64,000 nucleotides of DNA from Petrolisthes cinctipes (Eukaryota; Arthropoda; Malacostraca; Decapoda; Porcellanidae): the NCBI GenBank assembly GCA_033782935.1, contig JAWQEG010000470.1, positions 1,178,001-1,242,000 of the forward strand. The letters are read 5' to 3'. The notes under the pieces are model-generated. The model was given only the letters and a program-made list of their open reading frames with translations. It did not search any database and was not told the DNA's origin. Positions 37,796 through 49,816 of this stretch are shown one piece after another (position 1 is the stretch's first letter; the number at the start of each line of letters is the position of its first letter). Both the position numbers and the translations under genes were made by a program.

Positions 37796-38978
37796 TAAGG
37801 GATTTGTACATGCCTACTCCGTGTTAGAGTATTTTCAAAATAAAGGCCAAAAACATACTGAAAATCGATCTCTTAGGTGCCGAAAAGTCGATATGTGCAT
37901 GCATCTTCTGTACCAGTTTATATCTCAAATTCTGGCCCTAAACACCCGAAAATTCGATATTTTGGGGTCCCAGAAGCGATCTGTACATGCCTACTACGTG
38001 TTAGCCTACTCAGTGCTAGAATGTTTTCAAAATATAGGCTCAAAACATGCTCGAAATCGATATTTTAGGTGCCCAAAAGTCGATATGTGCATGCAGTTTC
38101 TGTACTCGTTTATATCTCAAATTCATGCTCAAAACACCAGAAAAATCGATATTTTGGGGTCCCAGAAGCGATCTGTACATGCCTACTCCGTGTTAGAGTA
38201 TTTTCAAAATACAGGCCCAAAACATGGTGAAAATCGATATTTTAGATGCCCAAAGTCAATATTCTTCTGTTCCCGTTTATATCTCAAATTCAGGCTCAAA
38301 ACACCCGAAAATTCAATATTTTGGGGTCCCAAAAGCGATCTGTACATACCTACTAAGTGCTAGAATATTTTCAAAATATAGGCTCAAAACATGTTAAAAA
38401 TCGATATTTTATTTGCGTAAAGGCGATATCTCAAATTCAGGCCCAAAACACCCGAAAATTCGATATTATGGGGTCCCAGAAGCGATCTGTACATGCCTAC
38501 TCCGTGTTAGAGTATTTACAAAATACAGGCCCAAAACATGCTCAAAATCGATGTTTTAGGTGCCGAATAGTCGATATGTGCATTCATCTTCAGTACCCGT
38601 TTATATCTCAAATTCAGGCTCAAAACACCCGAAAATTCGATATTTTGGGGTCCCAGAAGCGATCTGTACATGCCTACTCGGTGTTAGAGTATTTTCAAAA
38701 TACATGCCCAAAACATGCTGAAAATCGATATTTTAGATGCCCAAAGTCAATATGTGCATGTATCTTCTGTACACGTTTATATCTCAAATTCAGGCTCAAA
38801 ACTCCCGAAAATTCAATATTTTGTGGTCCTAGAAGCAATCTGTACATGCCTACTCAGTGCTAGAATATTTTCAAAATATAGGCTAAAAACATACTAAAAA
38901 TCAATCTTTTAGGTGCCAAAAAGTCGATATCTCAAATTAAGGCCCAAAACACCCGAAAATTCGATATTTAGGGTCCCA
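37796..38978 (+). repeat. Module C, copy 2 (1183 bp)
   Basis: Seven monomers matching copy 1 at 6329 bp, including the 15-bp duplication (37990-38004), TTTTATTTGCG, and the last two units with TTTTGTGGTCCTAGAAGC. Confidence 0.9.
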
Positions 38979-39804
38979 GAAGCGATCTGTACATGCCTAC
39001 TCCGTGTTAGAGTATTTTCAAAATACAGGCCCAAAACATGCTCAAAATCGATCCTTTAGGTGCCCAAAAGTCGATATGTGCATGCATCTTCTGTACCCGT
39101 TTATATCTCAAATTCTGGCCCTAATCACCCGAAAATTCGATATTTTGGGGTCCCAGAAGCGATCTGTACATGCCTACTCAGTGCTAGAATGTTTTCAAAA
39201 TATAGGCTCAAAACATGCTCAAAATCGATATTTTAGGTGCCAAAAAGTCGATATCTCAAATTAAGGTCCAAAACACCCTAAAATACGATATTTAGGGGTC
39301 CCAGAAGCGATCTGTACATGCCTACTCCGTGTTATAGTATTTTCAAAATACAGGCCCAAAACATGCTCAAAATCGATGTATTAGGTGCCAAAAAGTCGAT
39401 ATGTGCATGATTCTTCAGTACCCGTTTATATATCAAATTCAAGCTCAAAACACCCAAAAATTCGATATTTTGGGGTCCCAGAAGCGATCTGTACATGCCT
39501 ACTTCGTGTTAGAGTATTTTCAAAATACAGGCCCAAAACATGCTCAAAATCGATATGTTAGATGCCCAAAGTCAATATGTACATGTATCTTCTGTACCCG
39601 TTTATATCTCAAATTCAGGCTCAAAACACCCGAAAATTCAATATTTTGGGGTCCCAGAAGCAATCTGTACATGCCTACTCAGTGCTAGAATATTTTCAAA
39701 ATATAGGCTACAAACATGCTCAAAATCGATATTTTAGGTGCCAAAAAGTCGATATCTCAAATTAAGGTCCAAAACTCCCTAAAATTCGATATTTAGGGGT
39801 CCCA
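38979..39804 (+). repeat. Module D, copy 2 (826 bp, five monomers)
   Basis: Lengths 177, 148, 177, 176, 148 bp. It starts like 32650 (ATCCTTTAGG, CCCTAATCACCC) but then carries GATATGTTAGATGCCC units as in R1 and R2. It is a junction mosaic between modules. Confidence 0.82.
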
Positions 39805-40659
39805 GAAGCGATCTGTACATCCCTACTCCGTGTTATAGTATTTTCAAAATACAGGCCCAAAACATGCTCAAAATCGATGTTTTAGGTGCCAAAAAGTCGA
39901 TATGTGCATGATTCTTCAGTACCCGTTTATATCTCAAATTCAGGCTCAAAACACCCGAAAATTCGATATTTTGGGGTCCCAGAAGCGATCTGTACATGCC
40001 TACTCCGTGTTAGAGTATTTTCAAAATACAGGCCAAAAACATACTGAAAATCGATCTTTTAGGTGCTTAAAAGTCGATATGTGCATGCATCTTCTGTACC
40101 CGTTTATATCTCAAATTCTGGCCCTAAACACCCGAAAATTCGATATTTTGGGGTCCCAGAAGCGATCTGTACATGCCTACTCCGTGTTAGAGTATTTTCA
40201 AAATTCAGGCCCAAAACATGCTGAAAATCGATATTTTTGGTGCCCAAAGTCAATATGTGTATGCATCTTCTATACTCGTTTATATCTCAAATTCAGGCTC
40301 AAAACACCCGAAAATTCGATATTTAGGGGTCCCAGAAGCGATCTGTACATGCCTACTCAGTGCTAGAATGTTTTCAAAATATTGGCTCAAAACATGCTCA
40401 AAATCGATAATTTAGGTCCCCAGAAGTCGATATGTGCATGCATCTTCTGTACACGTTTATATCTCAAATTCAAGCTCAAAACACCCGAAAATTCGATATT
40501 TTGGGGTCCCAGAAGCGATCTGTACATGCCTACTCAGTGCTAGAATATTTTCAAAATATAGGCTCAAAACATGCTAAAAATCGATATTTTAGGTGCCAAA
40601 AAGTCGATATCTCAAATTCAGTCCCAAAACATCCGAAAATTCGATATTTAGTGGTCCCA
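39805..40659 (+). repeat. Module B, copy 5 (855 bp)
   Basis: Offset 2864 bp from copy 4, with the same exit into module C. Differences include GGTGCTTAAAAGTCG and TATTTAGGGGTCCC in the third unit. Confidence 0.9.
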
Positions 40660-41842
40660 TAAGGGATTTGTACATGCCTACTCCGTGTTAGAGTATTTTC
40701 AAAATAAAGGCCAAAAACATACTGAAAATCGATCTTTTAGGTGCCGAAAAGACGATATGTGCATGCATCTTCTGTACCAGTTTATATCTCAAATTCTGGC
40801 CCTAAACACCCGAAAATTCGATATTTTGGGGTCCCAGAAGCGATCTGTACATGCCTACTCCGTGTTAGCCTACTCAGTGCTAGAATGTTTTCAAAATATA
40901 GGCTCAAAACATGCTCGAAATCGATATTTTAGGTGCCCAAAAGTCGATATGTGCATGCATTTTCTGTACTCGTTTATATCTCAAATTCATGCTCAAAACA
41001 CCAGAAAAATCGATATTTTGGGGTCCCAGAAGCGATCTGTACATGCCTACTCCGTGTTAGAGTATTTTCAAAATACAGGCCCAAAACATGGTGAAAATCG
41101 ATATTTTAGATGCCCAAAGTCAATATTCTTCTGTTCCCGTTTATATCTCAAATTCAGGCTCAAAACACCCGAAAATTCAATATTTTGGGGTCCCAAAAGC
41201 GATCTGTACATACCTACTAAGTGCTAGAATATTTTCAAAATATAGGCTCAAAACATGCTAAAAATCGATATTTTATTTGCGTAAAGGCGATATCTCAAAT
41301 TCAGGCCCAAAACACCCGAAAATTCGATATTATGGGGTCCCAGAAGCGATCTGTACATGCCTACTCCGTGTTAGAGTATTTACAAAATACAGGCCCAAAA
41401 CATGCTCAAAATCGATGTTTTAGGTGCCGAATAGTCGATATGTGCATTCATCTTCAGTACCCGTTTATATCTCAAATTCAGGCTCAAAACACCCGAAAAT
41501 TCGATATTTTGGGGTCCCAGAAGCGATCTGTACATGCCTACTCGGTGTTAGAGTATTTTCAAAATACATGCCCTAAACATGCTGAAAATCGATATTTTAG
41601 GTGCCCAAAGTCAATATGTGCATGTATCTTTTGTACACGTTTATATCTCAAATTCAGGCTCAAAACTCCCGAAAATTCAATATTTTGTGGTCCTAGAAGC
41701 AATCTGTACATGCCTACTCAGTGCTAGAATATTTTCAAAATATAGGCTAAAAACATACTAAAAATCAATCTTTTAGGTGCGAAAAAGTCGATATCTCAAA
41801 TTCAGTCCCAAAACACCCGAAAATTCGATATTTAGGGTCCCA
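40660..41842 (+). repeat. Module C, copy 3 (1183 bp)
   Basis: Matches copy 2 at 2864 bp. The 15-bp duplication lies at 40854-40868 and here has CTCCG rather than CTACG, closer to the 5.9-6.8 kb copies. Confidence 0.9.
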
Positions 41843-42343
41843 GAAGCGATCTGTACATGCCTACTCCGTGTTAGAGTATTTTCAAAATACAGGCCCAAAA
41901 CATGCTCAAAATCGATGTTTTAGGTGCCGAATAGTCGATATGTGCATTCATCTTCAGTACCCGTTTATATCTCAAATTCAGGCTCAAAACACCCGAAAAT
42001 TCGATATTTTGGGGTCCCAGAAGCGATCTGTACATGCCTACTCGGTGTTAGAGTATTTTCAAAATACATGCCCAAAACATGCTGAAAATCGATATTTTAG
42101 ATGCCCAAAGTCAATATGTGCATGTATCTTCTGTACACGTTTATATCTCAAATTCAGGCTCAAAACTCCCGAAAATTCAATATTTTGTGGTCCTAGAAGC
42201 AATCTGTACATGCCTACTCAGTGCTAGAATATTTTCAAAATATAGGCTAAAAACATACTAAAAATCAATCTTTTAGGTGCCAAAAAGTCGATATCTCAAA
42301 TTAAGGCCCAAAACACCCGAAAATTCTATATTTAGGGGTCCTA
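41843..42343 (+). repeat. 500-bp repeat of the end of module C
   Basis: Units of 177, 176 and 148 bp repeat 41343-41842 at a 500-bp offset, with GGTGCCGAATAGTCG, GTACACGTTTATATC and TTTTGTGGTCCTAG. The first unit has TCAAAATACAGG where its partner has TACAAAATACAGG, so the copy is not exact. Confidence 0.85.
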
Positions 42344-43699
42344 GAAGCGATCTGTACATGCCTACTCAGTGCTAGAATGTTTTCAAAATATAGGCTCAAA
42401 ACATGCTAAAAATCGATATTTTAGGTGCCCAAAAGTCGATATGTGCATGCATCTTCTGTACTCGTTTATATCTCAAATTCAAGCTCAAAACACCCGAAAA
42501 TTCGATATTTTGGGGTCCCAGAAGCGATCTGTACATGCCTACTCGGTGTTAGAGTATTTTCAAAAATACAGGCCAAAAACATATTGAAAATCGATCTTTT
42601 AGGTGCCCAAAAGTCGATATGTGCATTCATCTTCTGTACCCGTTTATATCTCAAATTCAGGCCCTAAACACCCCAAAATTCGATATTTTGGGGTCCCAGA
42701 AGCGATCTGTACATGCCTACTCAGTGCTAGAATGTTTTCAAAATATAGGCTCAAAACATGCTCAAAATCGATATTTTAGGTGCGCAAAAGTCGATATGTG
42801 CATGCATCTTCTGTACTCGTTTATATCTCAAATTCAAGCTCAGAACACCCGAAAATTCGATATTTTGGGGTCCCAGAAGCAATCTGTACATGCCTACTCA
42901 GTGCTAGAATTATTTCAAAGTATAGGCTCAAAACATGCTAGAAATCGATATTTCAGGTGCGTAAAGGCGATATCTCAAATTCAGACCCAAAACACCCGAA
43001 AATTCAATATTTTGGGGTCCCAGAAGCAATCTGTACATGCCTACTCAATGCTAGAATATTTTCAAAATGTAGGCTAAAAACATGCTAAAAATCGATATTT
43101 TAGATGCCCAAAGTCAATATGTACATGTATCTTTTGTACCCGTTTTTATCTCAAATTCAGGCTCAAAACACCCGAAAATTCAATATTTTGGGGTCCCAGA
43201 AGCAATCTGTACATGCCTACTCAGTGCTAGAATATTTTCAAAATATAGGCTAAAAACATGCTAATAATCGATATTTCAGGTGCCAAAAAGTCGATATCTC
43301 AAATTAAGGCCCAAAACACCCGAAAATTCTATATTTAAGGGTCCCAGAAGCGATCTGTACATGCCTACTCAGTGCTAGAATGTTTTCAAAATATAGGCTC
43401 AAAACATGCTATAAATCGATATTTTAGGTGCCCAAAAGTCGATATGTGCATGCATCTTCTGTACTCGTTTATATCTCAAATTCAAGCTCAAAACACCCGA
43501 AAATTCGATATTTTGGGGTCCCAGAAGCGATCTGTACATGCCTACTCCGTGTTAGAGTATTTTCAAAATACAGGCCCAAAACATGCTGAAAATCGATATT
43601 TTAGATGCCCAAAGTCAATATGTGCATGTATCTTCTGTACCCGTTTATATCTCAAATTCAGGCTCAAAACACCCGAAAATTCAATATTTAGGGGTCCCG
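42344..43699 (+). repeat. Module E copy lacking its first monomer (1356 bp)
   Basis: Eight monomers match 33624-34978 at an offset of 8720-8721 bp; the 1-bp step is an extra A in CAAAAATACAGG near 42563. Retained marks include TAGAATTATTTC, TTTTGTACCCGTTTTTATC and TTCTATATTTAAGGG. Confidence 0.88.
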
Positions 43700-44176
43700 G
43701 AAGCAATCTGTACATGCCTACTCAGTGCTAGAATATTTTCAAAATATAGGCTAAAATTTAACATGCTAAAAATCGATATTTTAGGTGCCAAAAAGTCGAT
43801 ATCTCAAATTAAGGTCCAAAACACTCGAAAATTCGATATTTAGGGGTCCCAGAAGCGATCTGTACATGCCTACTCAGTGCTAGAATATTTTCAAAATATA
43901 GGCTAAAAACATACTAAAAATCAATCTTTTAGGTGCCAAAAAGTCGATATCTCAAATTCAGTCCCAAAACACCCGAAAATTCGATATTTAGGGGTCCCAG
44001 AAGCGATCTGTACATGCCTACTCCGTGTTAGAGTATTTTCAAAATACAGGCCAAAAACATACTGAAAATCGATCTTTTAGGGGCCCATAAGTCGATATGT
44101 GCATGCATCTTCTGTACCCGTTTATATCTTAAATTCTGGCCCTAACCACCCGAAAATTCAATATTTTGGGGTCCCA
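43700..44176 (+). repeat. Three monomers, one with the TTTA insertion
   Basis: Lengths 152, 148, 177 bp. The 152-bp unit has a 4-bp insertion, GGCTAAAATTTAACATGC, near 43757. The same insertion is at about 61200 and 63515, which ties these distant units together. The third monomer is the TTTTAGGGGCCCATAAG unit also seen at 36299. Confidence 0.87.
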
Positions 44177-44641
44177 GAAGCAATCTGTACTCAGTGCTAG
44201 AATATTTTCAAAATATAGGCTAAAAACATGCTAAAAATCGATATTTTAGGTGCCAAAAAGTCGATATCTCAAATTAAGGCCCAAAACACCCGAAAATTCG
44301 ATATTTAGTGGTCCCAGAAGCGATCTGTACATGCCTACTCCGTGTTAGAGTATTTTCAAAATACAGGCCCAAAACATGCTCAAAATCGCTCCTTTAGGTG
44401 CCCAAAAGTCGATATGTGCATGCATCTTCTGTACCCGTTTATATATCAAATTCTGGCCCTAAATACCCGAAAATTCGATATTTTTGGGTCCCAGAAGCGA
44501 TCTGTACATGCCTACTCAGTGCTAGAATGTTTTCAAAATATAGGCTCAAAACATGCTCAAAATCGATATTTTAGGTGCCAAAAAGTCGATATCTCAAATT
44601 AAGGCCCAAAACACCCTAAAATTCGATATTTAGGGGTCCCA
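44177..44641 (+). repeat. Module A, copy 4 (465 bp)
   Basis: 140, 177 and 148 bp with the AATCTGTACTCAG deletion and CGCTCCTTTAGG, offset 7701 bp from copy 3. Confidence 0.88.
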
Positions 44642-45143
44642 GAAGCGATCTGTACATGCCTACTCCTTGTTATAGTATTTTCAAAATACAGGCCCAAAAC
44701 ATGCTCAAAATCGATGTTTTAGGTGCCAAAAAGTCGATATGTGCATGATTCTTCAGTACCCGTTTATATCTCACATTCAGGCTCAAAACACCCGAAAATT
44801 CGATATTTTGGGGTCCCAGAAGCGATCTGTACATGCCTACTCCGTGTTAGAGTATTTTCAAAATACAGGCCCAAAACATGCTCAAAATCGATCCTTTAGG
44901 TGCCCAAAAGTTGATATGTGCATGCATTTTCTGTACCCGTTTATATCTCAAATTTTGGCCCTAATCACCCGAAAATTCGATATTTTTGGGTCCCAGAAGC
45001 GATCTGTACATGCCTACTCTGTGCTAGAATGTTTTCAAAATATAGGCTCAAAACATGCTCAAAATCGATATTTTAGGTGCCAAAAAGTCGATATCTCAAA
45101 TTAAGGCCCAAAACACCCTAAAATTCGATATTTAGGGGTCCCA
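44642..45143 (+). repeat. 502-bp 3-mer repeated into module B
   Basis: 177, 177 and 148 bp. The CATGATTCTTCAGTACCC unit that opens here opens again at 45144, giving a 502-bp offset. It reads as a recent local expansion at the A-B junction. Confidence 0.83.
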
Positions 45144-45996
45144 GAAGCGATCTGTACATGCCTACTCCGTGTTATAGTATTTTCAAAATACAGGCCCAAA
45201 ACATGCTCAAAATCGATGTTTTAGGTGCCAAAAAGTCGATATGTGCATGATTCTTCAGTACCCGTTTATATCTCAAATTCAGGCTCTAAACACCCGAAAA
45301 TTCGATATTTTTGGGTCCCAGAAGCGATCTGTACATGCCTACTCCGTGTTAGAGTATTTTCAAAATACAGGCCAAAAACATACTGAAAATCGATCTTTTA
45401 GGTGCTCAAAATTTGGTATGTGCATGCATCTTCTGTACCCGTTTATATCTCAAATTCTGGCCCTAAACACCCGAAAATTCGATACTTTGGGGTCCCAGAA
45501 GCGATCTGTACATGCCTACTCCGTGTTAGAGTATTTTCAAAATTCAGGCCCAAAACATGCTGAAAATCGATATTTTTGGTGCCCAAAGTCAATATGTGTA
45601 TGCATCTTCTATACTCGTTTATATCTCAAATTCAGGCTCAAAAGACCCGAAAATTCGATATACTTGGGGTCCCAGAAGCGATCTGTACATGCCTACTCAG
45701 TGCTAGAATGTTTTCAAAATATAGGCTCAAAACATGCTCAAAATCGATAATTTAGGTGCCCAGAAGTCGATATGTGCATGCATCTTCAGTACTCGTTTAT
45801 ATCTCAAATTCAAGCTCAAAACCCCCGGAAATTCGATATTTTGGGGTCCCAGAAGCGATCTGTACATACACTCAGTGCTAGAATATTTTCAAAATATAGG
45901 CTCAAAACATGCTAAAAATCGATATTTTAGGTGCTTAAAGGCGATATCTCAAATTCAAACCCAAAACACCCGAAAATTCGATATTTTGGGGTCCCA
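45144..45996 (+). repeat. Module B, copy 6 (853 bp, diverged)
   Basis: Five units of 177, 177, 177, 177 and 145 bp. Private changes include CAAAATTTGGTATGTGC, GATACTTTGGGG, ATATACTTGGGGTCC and the short CTGTACATACACTCAGTGC near 45867, where bases of the TGCCTAC segment are lost. It is the most diverged B copy of the group. Confidence 0.82.
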
Positions 45997-46989
45997 GAAG
46001 CGATCTGTACATGCCTACCCCGTGTTAGAGTATTTTCAAAATACAGGCCCAAAACATGCTCAAAATCGATGTTTTAGGTGCCCAAAAGTCGATATGTGCA
46101 TGCATCTTCAGTACCAGTTTATATCTCAAGTTCAGGCTCAAAACACTCGAAAATTCGATATTTTGGGGTCCCAGAAGCGATCTGTACATGCCTACTCCGT
46201 GTTAGAGTATTTTCAAAATACAGGCCCAAAACATGCTGAAAATCGATATTTTAGATGCCCAAAGTCAATATTCTTCTGTACCCGTTTATATCTCAAATTC
46301 AGGCTCAAAACACCCGAAAATTCAATATTTTGGGGTCCCAGAAGCGATCTGTACATACCTACTCAGTGCTAGAATATTTTCAAAATATAGGCTCAAAACA
46401 TGCTAAAAATCGATATTTTATTTGCGTAAAGGCTATATCTCAAATTCAGGCCCTAAACACCCGAAAATTCGATATTATGGGGTCCCAGAATCGATCTGTA
46501 CATGCCTACTCCGTGTTAGAGTATTTACAAAATACAGGCCCAAAACATGCTGAAAATCGATGTTTTAGGTGCCGAATAGTCGATATGTGCATTCATCTTC
46601 AGTACCCGTTTATATCTCAAATTCAGGCTCAAAACAACCGAAAATTCGATATTTTGTGGTCCCAGAAGCGATCTGTACATGCCTACTCCGTGTTAGAGTA
46701 TTTTTAAAAATACATGCCCAAAACATGCTGAAAATCGATATTTTAGATGCCCAAAGTCAATATGTGCATGTATCTTCTGTACACGTTTATATCTCAAATT
46801 CAGGCTCAAAACTCCCGAAAATTCAATATTTTGTGGTCCCAGAAGCAATCTGTACATGCCTACTCAGTGCTAGAATATTTTCAAAATATAGGCTAAAAAC
46901 ATGCTAAAAATCAATCTTTTAGGTGCCAAAAAGTCGATATCGCAAATTCAGTCCCAAAACACCCGAAAATTCGATATTTAGGGGTCCCA
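45997..46989 (+). repeat. Module C, partial copy (last five monomers)
   Basis: Units at 46174, 46341, 46488, 46665 and 46842 (167, 147, 177, 177, 148 bp) match 31836-32649 through TCAATATTCTTCTG, TTTTATTTGCGTAAAGG, GGTGCCGAATAGTCG and TTTTGTGGTCC. The 192-bp unit with the 15-bp duplication is missing. Confidence 0.85.
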
Positions 46990-47816
46990 GAAGCGATCTG
47001 TACATGCCTACTCCGTGTTAGAGTATTTTCAAAATACAGGCCAAAAACATACTGAAAATCGATCTTTTAGGGGGCCCATAAGTCGATATGTGCATGCATC
47101 TTCTTTACCCGTTTATATCTTAAGTTCTGGCCCTAACCACCCGAAAATTCAATATTTTGGTGTCCCAGAAGCAATCTGTACATGCCTACTAAGTGCTAGA
47201 ATATTTTCAAAATATAGGCTAAAAACATGCTAAAAATCGATATTTTAGGTGCCAAAAAGTTGATATCTCAAATTATGGCCCCAAACACCCGAAAATTCGA
47301 TATTTAGGGGTCCCAGAAGCGATCTGTACATGCCTACTCTGTGTTAGAGTATTTTTAAAATACAGGACCAAAACATGCTCAAAATCGATGTTTTAGGTGC
47401 CAAAAAGTCGATATGTGCATACATCTTCAGTACCCGTTTATATCTCAAATTCAGGCTCAAAAAAACAAAAAATTCGATATTTTGGGGTCCCAGAAGCGAT
47501 CTGTACATGCCTACTCCGTGTTAGAGTATTTTCAAAATACATGCCCAAAACATGCTGAAAATCGATATGTTAGATGCCCAAAGTCAATATGTACATGTAT
47601 CTTCTGTACCCGTTTATATCTAAAATTCAGGCTCAGAACACCCTAAAATTCAATATTTTGGGGACCCAGAAGCAATCTGTACATGCCTACTCAGTGCTAG
47701 AATATTTTCAAAATATAGGCTAAAAACATGCTAAAAATCGATATTTTTGGTGCCAAAAAGACGATATCTCAAATTAAGGCCCAAAACACCCGAAAATTCT
47801 ATATTTAGGGGTCCTA
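46990..47816 (+). repeat. Five monomers linking to block F
   Basis: Lengths 178, 148, 177, 176, 148 bp. From 47316 the order matches 25081-25580 in R1 at an offset of 2235 bp, with GATATGTTAGATGCCC and TTCTATATTTAGGGG. The tail CAGGCTCAAAAAAACAAAAAATTCG near 47455 is unusual in having lost the CACCCG motif. Confidence 0.82.
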
Positions 47817-49816
47817 GAAGCGATCTGTACATGCCTACGGCACTCAGTGCTAGAATGTTTTCAAAATATAGGCTCAAAACATGCTCAAAATCGATATTTT
47901 AGGTGCCCAAAAGTCGATATGTGCATGCATCTTCTGTACCCGTTTATATCTCAAATTCAAGCTCAAAACACCCGAAAATTCGATATTTTGGGGTCCCAGA
48001 AGCGATCTGTACATGCCTACTCGGTGTTAGAGTATTTTCAAAATACAGGCCAGAAACATACTGAAAATCGATCTTTTAGGTGCCCAAAAGTCGATATGTT
48101 CATGCATCTTCTGTACCCGTTTATATCTCAAATTCTGGCCCTAAATACCCGAAAATTCGATATTTTGGGGTCACAGAAGCGATGTGTACATGCCTACTCC
48201 ATGCTAGAATGTTTTCAAAATATAGGCTCAAAACATGCTCAAAATCGATATTTTAGGTGCTCTAAAGACGATATGTGCATGCATCTTCTGTACTCGTTTA
48301 TATCTCAAATTCAAGCTCAGAACACCCGAAAATTCGATATTTTGGGGTCCCAGAAGCGATCTGTACATGCCTACTCAGTGCTAGAATTATTTCAAAATAT
48401 AGGCTCAAAACATGCTAAAAATCGATATTTCAGGTGCGTAAAGGCGATATCTCAAATTCAGACCCAAAACACCCGAAAATTCGATATTTTGGGGTCCCAG
48501 AAGCGATCTGTACATGCCTACTCCGTGTTAGAGTATTTTCAAAATACAGGCCCAAAACATGCTGAAAATCGATATTTTAGATGCCCAAAGTCAATATTCT
48601 TCTGTACCCGTTTATATCTCAAATACAGGCTCAAAACACCCGAAAATTCAATATTTTGGGGTCCCATAAGCAATCTGTACATGCCTACTCAGTGCTAGAA
48701 TATTTTCAAAATATAGGCTAAAAACATGCTAAAAATCGACATTTTAGGTGCCAAAAAGTCGATATCTCAAATTCAGTCCCAAAACACCCAAAAATTCGAT
48801 ATTTAGGGGTCCCAGAAGCGATCTGTACATGCCTACTCGGTGTTAGAGTATTTTCAAAATACAGGCTAAAAACATACTGAAAATCGATCTTTTAGGTGCA
48901 CAAAAGTCGATATGTGCATGCATCTTCTGTACCCGTTTATATTTCAAATTCTGGCCCTAAACACCCGAAAATTCGATATTTTGGGATCCCAGAAGCGATC
49001 TGTACATGCCTACTCCGTGCTAGAATGTTTTCAAAATATAGGCTCAAAACATGCTCAAAATCGATATTTTATTTGCCCAAAAGTCGATATGTGCATGCAT
49101 CTTCTGTACTCCTTTATATCTCAAATTCAGGCTCAAAACACCCGAAAATTCGATATTTTGGGGTCTCAGAAGCGATCTGTACATGCCTACTCAGTGCTAG
49201 AATTATTTCAAAATATAGGCTCAAAACATGCTAAAAATCGATATTTCAGGTGCGTAAAGGCGATATCTCAAATTCAGGCCCAAAACACCCGAAAATTCGA
49301 TATTTAGGGGTCCCAGAAGCGATCTGTACATGCCTACTCCGTGTTAGAGTATTTTCAAAATACAGGCCAAAAACATACTGAAAATCGATCTTTTAGGTGC
49401 CCAAAAGTCGATATGTGCATGCATCTTCTGTACCCGTTTATATCTCACATTCCTGCCCTAAACGCCCGCAACTTCGGCATTTTTGGGTCCCAGAAGCGAT
49501 CTGTACATGCCTACTCAGTGCTAGAATATTTTCAAAATATAGGCTAAAAACATGCTAAAAATCGATATTTTAGATGCCCAAAGTCAATATGTGCATGTAT
49601 CTTCTGTACACGTTTATATCTCAAATTCAGGCTCAAAACTCCCCAAAATTCAATATTTTGTTGTCCCAGAAGCAATCTGTACATGCCTACTCAGTGCTAG
49701 AATATTTTCAAAATATAGGCTAAAAACATACTAAAAATCGATATTTTAGGTGCCAAAAAGTCGATATCTCAAATTAAGGCCAAAAACACCCGAAAATTCT
49801 ATATTTAGGGGTCCCA
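47817..49816 (+). repeat. HOR family F, copy F1 (2000 bp, 12 monomers)
   Basis: Lengths 182, 177, 177, 147, 167, 148 and so on. The first unit has a 5-bp insertion, CCTACGGCACTCAGTG, at about 47839-47843. Marks shared with F2 are GGCCAGAAACATACTG, ATATGTTCATGCATC, GCTC.AAAGACGATATG, TAGAATTATTTC and AAATACAGGCTC. The unit ending near 49492 has a GC-shifted patch. Confidence 0.88.
49461..49480 (+). repeat. GC-shifted patch in an F1 monomer
   Basis: Here the monomer reads AACGCCCGCAACTTCGGCAT, where the consensus is AACACCCGAAAATTCGATAT. Five A/T-to-G/C changes fall in 20 bp while the flanks are ordinary. The same patch is at 51633-51652 in F2, so it predates that duplication. Confidence 0.9.
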
